From Microbacterium luticocti DSM 19459 (GTDB taxonomy: Bacteria; Actinomycetota; Actinomycetes; Actinomycetales; Microbacteriaceae): a stretch of 64,000 bases of DNA. The stretch is taken from contig NZ_KE383823.1 of assembly GCF_000422405.1 (NCBI RefSeq), positions 46,125-110,124 of the forward strand, written 5' to 3'. Positions 34,257 to 45,127 of this stretch are shown here, piece by piece. The stretch's first letter is position 1; each line of letters opens with the position of its first letter. A program made the translations under genes and the position numbers. The notes beneath the pieces are model-generated. The model was not told the DNA's origin, made no database searches, and worked only from the letters and a program-made list of their open reading frames with translations.

Positions 34257-35483
34257 CTACTGCTTGTACGACGCGAGGAAGTTGCCGATGCGCTCCACGG
34301 CGTCGGCGAGCACCCGCGACTCGGGCAACGTCACGATGCGGAAGTGGTCGGGCGTCGGCCAGTTGAAGCCGGTGCCCTGCACCACGAGCACGTGCTCGGC
34401 CACGAGCAGGTCGTAGATGAACTTCGCATCGTCCCGGATCTCGTACACGTCGGGATCCAGCCGGGGGAACGCGTACAGCGCCCCCTGCGGCTTGTAGCAG
34501 CTGACGCCCGGGATCGCCTCCAGGCCCTGCCACGCGACATCCCGCTGCTCGTGCAACCGGCCGGTCGGACCGATGAGCGCATCGATCGACTGCACCCCCG
34601 ACAGCGCCGCCTGCACGGCGTGCTGCGCCGGGACGTTCGGGCACAGCCGGGTGGATGCCAGCAGGGTGATGCCCTCCAGGAACCCGCTCGCGTGCTGCTT
34701 GGGCCCGGTGATGACCAGCCAGCCGCTGCGGTATCCGGCGACCCGGTAGGTCTTCGACAGGCCGTTGAACGTCAGGCACAGAAGGTCGGGCGCAAGGGTG
34801 GCGAGGTTGATGTGCTCCGCCCCGTCGTAGAGGATGCGGTCGTAGATCTCGTCGGCCAGCAGCAGCAGCGAGTGTTCGCGGGCGATGTCGACGATGCCCT
34901 GCAGCGTCTCGCGCGTGTACACCGACCCGGTCGGGTTGTTCGGGTTGATCACCACGATCGCCTTGGTGCGCTCGGTGACCTTGCTGCGGATGTCGTCGAG
35001 GTCGGGCTGCCAGTCGTTCTCGGGGTCGCACCGGTAGTGCACCGGGGTGCCGCCGCCGAGGCTGGTCATCGCGGTCCACAGCGGGTAGTCCGGCGACGGG
35101 ATGAGCACCTCGTCGCCGCCGTCCAGCAGCGCCTGCATCGTCATCGTGATCAGCTCTGACACGCCGTTGCCGAGGTACACGTCGTCGGGGTCGAACTTCG
35201 GGAAGCCGGGGATCTGCTCGTACCGCGAGACCACGGCGCGACGGGCGGGCATGATGCCACGGCTCTCGCTGTAGCCGTGCGCGTACGGCACCGCCTCGAT
35301 CATGTCGCGCACGATCTGGTAGGGCGCGTCGAACCCGAAGATGGCGGGGTTGCCGGTGTTGAGCTTCAGGATGCGGTGGCCGTCGGCCTCCAGGCGGCCG
35401 GCCTCGACCAGGGCGGCCCCGCGGATCTCGTAGAGGACGTCTTTGAGCTTGGTCGACTGATCGAGGGGGCGCAGCGGGGTCAT
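34257..35483 (-). CDS. Class I/II aminotransferase, probably alanine transaminase (AlaA-like)
   Basis: A PLP enzyme of 408 residues. The PLP lysine is Lys244 in GLSKTYRVAGYRSGW. NPNNPTGSVY (180-189), ADEIYDRI (210-217) and HFRIVTLP near the C terminus are present, matching the AlaA subgroup of about 405 residues that makes alanine from pyruvate and glutamate. The start at 35483 follows the usual family N terminus (TPLRPLDQSTKLKDVLYEIRG). It lies 50 bases downstream of secA on the same strand and may share its transcript. Confidence 0.88.
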   Translation of the reverse strand: MTPLRPLDQSTKLKDVLYEIRGAALVEAGRLEADGHRILKLNTGNPAIFGFDAPYQIVRDMIEAVPYAHGYSESRGIMPARRAVVSRYEQIPGFPKFDPDDVYLGNGVSELITMTMQALLDGGDEVLIPSPDYPLWTAMTSLGGGTPVHYRCDPENDWQPDLDDIRSKVTERTKAIVVINPNNPTGSVYTRETLQGIVDIAREHSLLLLADEIYDRILYDGAEHINLATLAPDLLCLTFNGLSKTYRVAGYRSGWLVITGPKQHASGFLEGITLLASTRLCPNVPAQHAVQAALSGVQSIDALIGPTGRLHEQRDVAWQGLEAIPGVSCYKPQGALYAFPRLDPDVYEIRDDAKFIYDLLVAEHVLVVQGTGFNWPTPDHFRIVTLPESRVLADAVERIGNFLASYKQ

Positions 35484-35533
35484 CCGTTCAGAATAGCCCC
35501 GCCACGCGGCCGCCCCTGCCGTGCGCCGGCGCG

Positions 35534-38362
<2,829 letters not shown>

Positions 38363-38537
38363 GGAGGATCTCCATCTTTCGGGTGGGCCCGTATCGGCGG
38401 GCACGGTGTCGTCGCACGCACAGGTCAGGCGCCTGCGCCCGGGCATACCCACCCATGTTATCCGGCCGTGACTTTGCGTGCGCTGGCAACCCGCACCGCG
38501 TGTGGTGCGCGCTCTGCGCGGTGGGGGGGGTACCGGG

Positions 38538-39188
38538 TCAGTCGGTCGGTGGCGGGTAGACGGCGACGGATGCCACCGGCCGCGGCTGTGTGCCGGCGAT
38601 GATCGCGATCACCCCGAGCCCGACCACGCCGACCGTGCGGCACACCGTTCCCAGACCGGCGATCGCTGCCAGGCCGTTCGAGGTCTGCACGGTCAGCAGC
38701 GGCAGGTAGGGGATGATCCCGGGCACCGTGCACAGCACAAGGGCAACCGTCGGGACCCAGCGGAACCCCCGGGGAACGACGTCCGCACGCCACACCTGCA
38801 CGACGGCGATCAGTGCCAGCGCGACCGGGACCAGCCCGAGCGCCGCAGAGGTGAGGATCGCGCCGAACAGGTCGCCGCCGGCCGCAGAGAACACCGGCAG
38901 CGCCGGCACGACGACGGTCGCCAGCACCGGCCAGATCGCGAGCGCGAACAGCGCGACCATGCCGGACACCCGCCGTCCGACGACGCTGTCGCGCCGGACG
39001 GCGAACAGCACGAAGGCCGCGCACCACAGAAGTTCGCCGAGGTATGTCGCGGCCGCCGACGCGCCGAGCACCATCGTCGTCTGCCACAGCAGGCCGGGCA
39101 CCGCACTGCCTGCCAGGCAGATGCCGCCCCACACCCAGGTCGGGCGGGTCATCCGCACCGATCGCGGCGTCGAGCCCGAGGCATCCAT
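38538..39188 (-). CDS. Multi-pass membrane protein, function unknown
   Basis: A 216-residue protein with about six hydrophobic segments (starting near 18, 45, 70, 102, 140 and 180). It has no conserved motif I recognise. The ATG at 39188 is preceded by GTGGGG; GTG at 39197 and a later ATG (MTRPTW) are alternatives. It is the first gene of the region separating secA from hpf. An 8-base G run lies just downstream (38523-38530). Confidence 0.6.
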   Translation of the reverse strand: MDASGSTPRSVRMTRPTWVWGGICLAGSAVPGLLWQTTMVLGASAAATYLGELLWCAAFVLFAVRRDSVVGRRVSGMVALFALAIWPVLATVVVPALPVFSAAGGDLFGAILTSAALGLVPVALALIAVVQVWRADVVPRGFRWVPTVALVLCTVPGIIPYLPLLTVQTSNGLAAIAGLGTVCRTVGVVGLGVIAIIAGTQPRPVASVAVYPPPTD

Positions 39189-39221
39189 GCCCCACACGTT
39201 ATCGGAGCGCGATGTTCGGTG

Positions 39222-39635
39222 TCAGCCGCTCCACGGGTCGAAGACGCGCACCCCCAAGGGCGCGAAGTCTCTGACGTTGCGTGTGACGACGGTGAGGTTG
39301 TGGTGCAACGCCGTGGCCGCGATGAGGGCATCACGCTCGGGGCGCGGGTCGGGGATGTGCATCCGTGCGGCGATGCTCGCGACCGCGGCCTCCACCGGCA
39401 GCACACGGCCCCGAAAGTCCCGCCCGATCACCTGTTCCGCCCAACGGCGCAGCATCTGCCCCTGGGCGGGGTCGGAACGCTCTTTGCGCGCCACACCGAG
39501 TTCGATCTCGAACACCGTGATGACGCTCACGTAACTCGCGAGCGGTTCTTGCTCCTGCAGCCACCTGCGCACGCGAGCGTTCGGCCGACGCCTGGTCGCC
39601 TCACTGACGACATTGGTGTCGATGAGCCAGCTCAT
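39222..39635 (-). CDS. vapC: PIN-domain toxin of a VapBC/FitAB-type system
   Basis: A 137-residue ribonuclease. The acidic PIN active site is visible: Asp6 (LIDTNVVSE), Glu43 (VFEIELGV), Asp102 (ERDALIAATAL) and Asp123 (NVRDFAPLGV). The TNVVSE start and FEIELG resemble FitB/VapC. The gene overlaps its antitoxin by 4 bases (ATGA) in the normal antitoxin-first order. The target RNA cannot be predicted. Confidence 0.9.
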   Translation of the reverse strand: MSWLIDTNVVSEATRRRPNARVRRWLQEQEPLASYVSVITVFEIELGVARKERSDPAQGQMLRRWAEQVIGRDFRGRVLPVEAAVASIAARMHIPDPRPERDALIAATALHHNLTVVTRNVRDFAPLGVRVFDPWSG

Positions 39636-39889
39636 GATTCGTCGTCGAAGCCGGGAACCTTCGCCACAAGGTCCAGCCGAGCCGGCTCCCACTCGATGTC
39701 GACGTCGCCGTCGAAACGCAGAGCGTCATACAACGACCGCTGCGTGGGCCGCAGTCGCTGATACTCCTCGAAGGTCATGAGCACATAGGCCGGCTCGCCG
39801 CGGTCGGTGATGACCACGGGCTCGGTCTGCGCCGCACGCTTGGCGGCGCCGACGTCGTGATTGAACTGGCGTGAGGTGATGGATGCCAC
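39632..39889 (-). CDS. vapB: Phd/YefM-type antitoxin
   Basis: An 85-residue antitoxin. The DNA-binding part TSRQFNHDVGAAKRAAQTEPVVITDRGEPAYVLMTFEEYQRL is a Phd/YefM fold, and the acidic tail (FDGDVDIEWEP) would wrap the toxin. I chose GTG at 39889 (ASITSRQF start, GCGAGG 7 bases upstream); ATG at 39924 is possible but its GGGAGG is only one base away. The region upstream (39907-39919) has GTAAC twice 8 bases apart, a candidate autoregulatory site. Confidence 0.83.
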   Translation of the reverse strand: MASITSRQFNHDVGAAKRAAQTEPVVITDRGEPAYVLMTFEEYQRLRPTQRSLYDALRFDGDVDIEWEPARLDLVAKVPGFDDES

Positions 39890-39993
39890 GGCCGAACCTC
39901 GCTCGATGTAACTACGTAACACCATACCTCCCTTCGCACGCGGACTGCGCGATGCACCAAAGCTAGCGACGCCCGCCGACACCGCGAGCGGGT

Positions 39994-40002
39994 TGTCCAC
40001 AG
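39994..40002 (+). promoter_or_regulatory. DnaA box, TTGTCCACA variant
   Basis: TTGTCCACA, the variant common in actinobacterial origins, lies in the 207-base gap between the divergent antitoxin and padR genes. It is isolated. Confidence 0.45.
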
Positions 40003-40053
40003 CCCCCGACACGCCGTGCAGAGAGTCGCTCCCTCACGTTTCTCAGTATGTAT

Positions 40054-40078
40054 ATACTCGGCAATTACATACTCGGCA
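40054..40078 (+). promoter_or_regulatory. Candidate PadR operator repeats
   Basis: ATACTCGGCA occurs at 40054-40063 and 40069-40078, in an AT-rich stretch (GTATGTATATAC to TACATACTC) just before padR. The region also contains ATGT and ACAT half-sites, the elements PadR proteins use. It ends about 18 bases before the padR start and probably overlaps the promoter. Confidence 0.5.
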
Positions 40079-40096
40079 TACATCGAGGAGACGCAC

Positions 40097-40705
40097 ATGT
40101 CGGTCAAGCAGAGCCTGCTGGCGATCCTGGACCAGGGTCCCTGCTACGGGTACCAGTTGCGGCACGAGTTCGACCGGCGCACCGGTTCGACGTGGCCGCT
40201 GAACGTCGGGCAGATCTATAACACCCTCGAGCGTCTCGAACGCGACGGGTTGGTTGCGCGCGGCGAGGTCGACGAGCAGGGCCACGTGTTCTTCGAGATC
40301 ACGGATGCCGGCAGAGACGAGGTGCGCTCGTGGCTGCACTCCCCCGTCGAGCGCGGGCAGGGCACCCGTGACGAACTGGCGATCAAGCTCGCGCTGGCCG
40401 CGACGCTGCCGGGCGTGGATGTGGCCGAGGTCATCCAGACGCAGCGCAAGGCCTCGCTCGCACAGCTCCAGGAACTGAACCGAGCCAAGTACGCCGGCGC
40501 CGACCCTGAGGGCCCGGAGGAGCTGGCGTGGTCGCTCGTGGTCGACTCGATGATCTTCGCGGCGGAGGCCGAGGTGCGCTGGCTCGACCACACCGAGCAG
40601 CGGCTCGCGATGCGTCCGCACCACGCGATGGGGCTCGAGCTGTCGACCGAGCGGCCCAGGCGCGGTCGCCCGTCCGCGAGCGCGAAGGCGCAGGCGGTCC
40701 GATGA
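40097..40705 (+). CDS. PadR-family transcriptional regulator
   Basis: A 202-residue regulator with a winged HTH (SVKQSLLAILDQGPCYGYQLRHEFDRRTG and VGQIYNTLERLERDGLVARGEVDEQGHVFFEIT, 2-75) and a helical C-terminal dimerisation domain. GAGGAG is 6 bases before the ATG. It overlaps the following ABC ATPase gene by 4 bases, the common padR-ABC arrangement in which the repressor controls its exporter. Here the transporter is broken, so the regulator may have no remaining function in cis. Confidence 0.9.
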   Translation: MSVKQSLLAILDQGPCYGYQLRHEFDRRTGSTWPLNVGQIYNTLERLERDGLVARGEVDEQGHVFFEITDAGRDEVRSWLHSPVERGQGTRDELAIKLALAATLPGVDVAEVIQTQRKASLAQLQELNRAKYAGADPEGPEELAWSLVVDSMIFAAEAEVRWLDHTEQRLAMRPHHAMGLELSTERPRRGRPSASAKAQAVR

Positions 40706-41166
40706 GCGAGCCGATCCTGCGTCTGGTGGGCGTCAGCCGACAGTACGGCGTCGGCGAGACATCCATCTCGGCGCTGTCGGGCATCGACCTCGAGGTCGCC
40801 CGCGGCGAGCTGGTCGCGATCATGGGCGCGTCGGGCTCGGGCAAATCGACGCTGCTGTCCATCGCGGGCGGGCTCGCGCATCCCACCGCCGGAGAGGTGG
40901 TCGTCGAAGGCCGTCACCTGTCCACGGCGTCGCCGCGCGAACTGGCGCTGCTGCGGCGGCGGTCGCTCGGGTTCGTGTTCCAGGACTTCAATCTCATCCC
41001 CGCCTGGGCCATCGCGCAGACCAGCTCGAACCTTTGGCTGTTCGCCGACACGCCCTGGGTGTGGCTGGCGGCGATCGCGGTGGGTCTGCCGGTCGCGATG
41101 GCCGCGGCATCCTGGATCGTGCCGCCGCGGGTCCCCGACCTGAGTCACCGCACCGTGATCGCGTAG
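40702..41166 (+). pseudogene. ABC transporter remnant: ATPase start fused to permease end by deletion
   Basis: The 154-codon frame begins as a LolD-type ATPase (ISALSGIDLEVARGELVAIM; Walker A GASGSGKST near 41-49; Q-loop VFQDFNLIP near 92-100). It then changes abruptly to a hydrophobic helix and short basic tail (TPWVWLAAIAVGLPVAMAAASWIV) that look like the end of an FtsX-type permease. The signature LSGGQ, Walker B and H-loop are missing. The simplest reading is an in-frame internal deletion of the rest of the ATPase and nearly all of the permease. It cannot hydrolyse ATP as a normal ABC protein. Its last 26 bases are duplicated downstream. Confidence 0.8.
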
Positions 41167-41230
41167 CCGACTGCGGTGTGGACGAGCGCCTACGCCCTGG
41201 ACGACACCGCACCGTGATCGCGTAGCCGAC
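41146..41230 (+). repeat. 26-base duplication of the ABC-remnant 3' end
   Basis: CACCGCACCGTGATCGCGTA followed by GCCGAC is present at 41146-41171 and 41205-41230, exactly. The first copy includes the stop (41164-41166); the second carries the same TAG. Confidence 0.9.
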
Positions 41231-41231
41231 G

Positions 41232-42230
41232 CTACCGGCCGGGATGCCCGGCCAGCCACGCCACCGTGTCGCGCAGCGTGTTGTCCAGCGGCCGGGGCGC
41301 GTATCCGAGCTCGCGCGTCGCGCGCTCGTGTGAGAACTGCGCCGGGGCGCCCAGGGTGTGCAGCGAGTAGGCGGTGAACAGCGGCTTGGTGCGCCGCATC
41401 CGGTACCACAGCTCGGCCGCCGGCGCGATCGCCTTCGCCAGCCACATCGGCATCACCCGGGGTCGGCGCCGCCCCGACAGCTCGGCCGCGGTCCCGGCCA
41501 CGTCGGCGATGTCGGCGAAATGCCCGGTCAACAGGTAGGTGCGTCCGTCGGCGCCGTGTGAGGCGGCCGCGACGATGCCGGATGCCACATCCCGCACGTC
41601 CACGAAGTCATAGCCGCCGGGCACCGCGATCGGCAGCCGCCCGGTCGAGGCATCCCGGATCAGCCGGGTCAGATGCGTCTCGCCGAAGTCCCACGGGCCG
41701 ATCAGCCCCGACGGGTGCACGACGACCCGCGACACGTCGGTGGCGGCGAGCACCTCGCGGGTGGCCTCGGCCTTCGTCTTGGCATACTCGCCGACCACCC
41801 GGTCGGGGTCGAAGTCGGCGGCCCGGTCGAGTTCACGGATCACCGCCGGCGGGTCGGGTTCGGCGATCGCGTGCACGCTCGAGACGTACACCAGCCGCTG
41901 TGCCGCGACCGCCCGGCACGCATCCAGCACGGCACGGGTGCCGCCGACGTTCACCTGGCGCACGGCCTCCGACACGGTTCCGGCGATCGAGACGATCCCG
42001 GCGCAGTGCACCACCCGCACCGGGCCGTCGGCGGTGAAGGCGGCGACGACGGATGCCGGGTCTGTGACATCCATCGACACCTGCTCGCATTCGAGCCCCT
42101 GCAGGGCGAGCGGCACGTGGTCGCCGTGCACGCACGCGCGCACCCGCGCGCCCGCCGCGAGCAGCTGTCGCACCAGCACGTTGCCGAGGAACCCGGCCGC
42201 GCCGGTCACGATCCAGAGGGGCTCGTCCAC
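41232..42230 (-). CDS. NAD-dependent epimerase/dehydratase family protein
   Basis: An extended SDR of 332 residues. The dinucleotide motif TGAAGFLG (9-16), Asp of VTD (about 55) and the YAKTK active site (about 148-152) are present; VVVHPSGLIGPWDFGETHLT and the C-terminal ATRELGYAPRPLDNTLRDTVAWL resemble sterol-dehydrogenase or dihydroflavonol-4-reductase-like proteins. The substrate is unknown. The GTG at 42230 begins the family N terminus. It lies downstream of nirK on the same strand, 221 bases away with an inverted-repeat element between, so co-transcription is unlikely. Confidence 0.85.
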   Translation of the reverse strand: MDEPLWIVTGAAGFLGNVLVRQLLAAGARVRACVHGDHVPLALQGLECEQVSMDVTDPASVVAAFTADGPVRVVHCAGIVSIAGTVSEAVRQVNVGGTRAVLDACRAVAAQRLVYVSSVHAIAEPDPPAVIRELDRAADFDPDRVVGEYAKTKAEATREVLAATDVSRVVVHPSGLIGPWDFGETHLTRLIRDASTGRLPIAVPGGYDFVDVRDVASGIVAAASHGADGRTYLLTGHFADIADVAGTAAELSGRRRPRVMPMWLAKAIAPAAELWYRMRRTKPLFTAYSLHTLGAPAQFSHERATRELGYAPRPLDNTLRDTVAWLAGHPGR

Positions 42231-42266
42231 CCGGCCATGATGGCACGCCGGCCACCGGGCCCCGCC

Positions 42267-42336
42267 GGTTTGGGGCGGATTCGTGCGCGCTGAGCCGCAC
42301 AAACCCGCCCCGAACGACACAAATCCGCCCCAAACC
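42267..42336. repeat. Inverted-repeat element, copy 1
   Basis: GGTTTGGGGCGGATT (42267-42281) and AATCCGCCCCAAACC (42322-42336) are perfect 15-base terminal arms. A third, direct copy of the right arm (ACAAACCCGCCCCGAAC) sits between them. A second element of the same design is at 61884-61952. G-rich direct repeats (CGGTCGTGGTGGGTCCGG at two places) follow to about 42430. Confidence 0.85.
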
Positions 42337-42451
42337 CGGTCGTGGTGGGTCCGGGGGGCCGGGGCCGGGGTCGGCCGAGGTGGGCCCGGGCCGGGGATCG
42401 GTCGTGGTGGGTCCGGAGGGTCGGGGGCCGGGCCGCCGGCGCGTGCGCGGG

Positions 42452-45127
42452 CTACTTGCGGGTGACGGCGAACGTGCCGTGCGCACCGCGCTCGGCGTCG
42501 ATCATCACATGCGACACGAACGGGTAATGGCCGGCCTCGGGGAAGGTCAGCTCGACGAATCCGCCCTGCGCCGGCAGCAGCGGCATCACCTGCGCGCCCG
42601 TGTCGGTCGCCCGGTCGATCAGGTACCGCCCCTCGGACCAGACGGTGTCGAACTGCGTGCCGATCACGTGGAAGCTCGAGGCCCGGTCCGGTCCCACGTC
42701 GAGCACCCAGATGCGCACCCGCTCCCCCACCTTCGCGGTCAACGGCGCGTAATCGTATTGATTCGCGTACCCGTTGAACACGACGAGGTCGGGCTGATCG
42801 GCCGCGATCTTGTCGCTGTCGACCGAGCCGCCGTCGTGTGCGCCCAGGTAGTACTCGGCCTGCACGAGCACGTACGAGGCGTCGACCACGGGCAGCCCCT
42901 CTTTGGGTTCGATGACCACGGCACCGTACATGCCGTTGGCGATATGCGAGGTCATCGGCATCGTCGAGCAGTGATACATCCAGATGCCCGACCGGTGTGC
43001 GGTGAACGTGTAGGTCAGGCTCTCGCCCGGTGCGATGGTGCGCATCGGCTCGTCGGGCGCCAACTCGCCGGCATGGAAGTCGATCGAGTGTCCCATCGTG
43101 CCGTCGTTGACCAGCGTCACCACGAACGTGTCGCCGACCCGCCCGTGCAGCACCGGACCGGGCGCCGTGCCGTTGTAGACCCACAGTGTCTGGGTCACCC
43201 CGGGCGCCACCTCGACCTTCTTGTCGGTGACGGTCATGGTGACCCGCCGGGTGACCGGACCCGCCGCGGGCTCAAGCGCCGGCAGCGCCGCCGGGTACGG
43301 CCGGAAGTCCGGCCCCGGTTTGCCGTTCATCAGGTCTATGCCGCCGGCGGAATGATCCATTCCCGGCATGTCGTCCATGCCGCCGGTGGCCGCCGGCGAC
43401 GGGGTCGCCGCCGCGCCGGCCCCGGTGGCCACGATGGTCATGGTCATGCCCAACTGCCGGTGCCCGATGATCGAACACCACCCGTCAAGGTCGCCGGTGA
43501 TCACGCCCACGTCGATGGTCTCGCTCTTGCCGGGCGCCAGCCGCGACCCGGCCACCCCGTTGGCGAACACCAGGTCGTGCACCATCGACGGGTCGGTGTT
43601 GGTCAGCTCGATCTTCAGCCGGGTGCCGGCCGGTACCTCGATGCGGTTCGGCGTGAACCGGTAGTCCGCCGCCTGAACCTTGACCACCTGGACCGGCGCG
43701 TTCGTGTCCACCACCTCGGGAACGCCCCAGCCCAGTGGCGCGGGGTCGACGATCGCGCACACCGCGACGGTGAGCACGACCGCCAGCATCCCGGCCACCG
43801 CCTGCCCGGCACGCCGCCCGGGTGGCTGCTCACCCTCGGGCGTGATCGGCCCACGCCCGTGCATGGCCAGCTTCGCGCCCTCGCGCTTGGCGCGCGCCTG
43901 CGCCCGCATGCCGGTGAGCATCATCACCAGGAAAGAGGCGACCGCGATGAAGTAGAGAAGGGATGCCGCAACCCGCATCAGGCTCGTCACCGGCAGTGCG
44001 CACACGAACAGAGCCGCGTTGGCCGTCGACACCCGCAGCGCGCCCAGCCGGTCGAAGGCCGCCGTGCCGATCCGCACCGGGGTGGGACCGCCGCCGACCA
44101 CCACCGGGATCAGGTAGCTGAGCGCCCCGACCAGCACCTGCGCGGCGAACCCGGCCGCCAGGTACGGCACGATCTGGTCGACCGCCTGCTGCACGGCCTC
44201 GAATCCGGTGCCCGAGGTGAACGCGACCACGACCGCGACGATCATCCAGACCACGCACCCGACCCACCAGGCCACGGCCGCACCGATCGACATCGCCGCG
44301 AAGCTGCGCGGCGGCGCCTGCCGGGCGGCCCGCCACAGCGAGACACCGATGATCGCCAGGCCCACGACGTAGCCGGCGAGCCCGACCGCGAGCACCGGCA
44401 GCCACCCGCCGGCCGCGCCCGCGGCGGCCACGAGCACGGCGGCGGCCAGCACCGGCAGAGCCCGCGCCGCGCCGATCGCGGCGTGCTCGTCGGCCCGGGT
44501 GCGCAGGATCGTCGGCCACAGCGTCACCAGGGTGCCGGCGACGGTGAGCCCGATCCAGCCGAGCACGTTCAGCAGCGCGTGGGCGAGCACGAGGTTCGCG
44601 GCGCTGTTGTCGTGGGCGAGCCACGCCCCCAGCCCGGCCCCGATCGGCAGGATCGCGGCCGAGGTGATGTAGTAGCGGATGGTGCGCCCGAACCGGCCGG
44701 GCAGGCTGCGCCGCGACCGTGCGTACAGGCTGGCGCCGTGCCAGATCACCGCGACGATGAGCGAGGCTGCGCCCACGAGGGTGATCGGCCACACCGTCGT
44801 GAGCACCCCGGCGACCACGACGGCCGCGCCCCCGTTGGCCAGCAGCAGCCGCACCGACTGCCGCCGCCGCTCGGCGACGGTGGGGGCGGTGCGCAGCAGC
44901 GCGTACGAGAAGTACTGGCTCCACACCAGGATCGCGTGCGTGACCGCGCCCAGCAGCAGCAGGTGGATCATCAGCCAGCGGGGTTCGGGCAGCCACCGGT
45001 GCGCGATGACCGCGGCGACCACCAGCAGCATCCACACCAGCGTCGGAATGTCGCGCAGCGCCCAGAATCCGCGGTTGGGCGCCTTGTCGCCGGGGCGGGA
45101 CGACGGGGCGGGCGACGGAGCGCTCAT
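42452..45127 (-). CDS. nirK: Copper nitrite reductase fused to an N-terminal membrane domain
   Basis: An 891-residue protein. Residues about 25-420 form a polytopic domain with about 11 hydrophobic helices and conserved His (MIHLLLLGAVTHAILVW, LAHALLNVLGW). After another helix (about 440-460) comes a cupredoxin domain with a mononuclear copper site (WCSIIGHRQLGM, near 548-559). The C-terminal two-cupredoxin NirK unit follows: GHSIDFHAG (near 677-685), MYHCSTMPMTSHIANGM (near 708-724), SSFHVIGTQFDTVW and PFVSHVMID. The type 1 (His, Cys, His, Met) and type 2 copper ligands appear complete. It reduces nitrite to NO outside the membrane. It overlaps the upstream NnrS-like gene by 4 bases. Confidence 0.85.
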   Translation of the reverse strand: MSAPSPAPSSRPGDKAPNRGFWALRDIPTLVWMLLVVAAVIAHRWLPEPRWLMIHLLLLGAVTHAILVWSQYFSYALLRTAPTVAERRRQSVRLLLANGGAAVVVAGVLTTVWPITLVGAASLIVAVIWHGASLYARSRRSLPGRFGRTIRYYITSAAILPIGAGLGAWLAHDNSAANLVLAHALLNVLGWIGLTVAGTLVTLWPTILRTRADEHAAIGAARALPVLAAAVLVAAAGAAGGWLPVLAVGLAGYVVGLAIIGVSLWRAARQAPPRSFAAMSIGAAVAWWVGCVVWMIVAVVVAFTSGTGFEAVQQAVDQIVPYLAAGFAAQVLVGALSYLIPVVVGGGPTPVRIGTAAFDRLGALRVSTANAALFVCALPVTSLMRVAASLLYFIAVASFLVMMLTGMRAQARAKREGAKLAMHGRGPITPEGEQPPGRRAGQAVAGMLAVVLTVAVCAIVDPAPLGWGVPEVVDTNAPVQVVKVQAADYRFTPNRIEVPAGTRLKIELTNTDPSMVHDLVFANGVAGSRLAPGKSETIDVGVITGDLDGWCSIIGHRQLGMTMTIVATGAGAAATPSPAATGGMDDMPGMDHSAGGIDLMNGKPGPDFRPYPAALPALEPAAGPVTRRVTMTVTDKKVEVAPGVTQTLWVYNGTAPGPVLHGRVGDTFVVTLVNDGTMGHSIDFHAGELAPDEPMRTIAPGESLTYTFTAHRSGIWMYHCSTMPMTSHIANGMYGAVVIEPKEGLPVVDASYVLVQAEYYLGAHDGGSVDSDKIAADQPDLVVFNGYANQYDYAPLTAKVGERVRIWVLDVGPDRASSFHVIGTQFDTVWSEGRYLIDRATDTGAQVMPLLPAQGGFVELTFPEAGHYPFVSHVMIDAERGAHGTFAVTRK

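Noticed and set aside
38523..38530. Phase-variable G8 tract
   Set aside because: The run lies downstream of the membrane-protein stop and outside any gene, so slippage would not switch a reading frame.
41232..43184. A 650-residue epimerase with N-terminal extension
   Set aside because: The extension overlaps nirK in a shadow frame; the dinucleotide-binding motif sits directly after the GTG at 42230.
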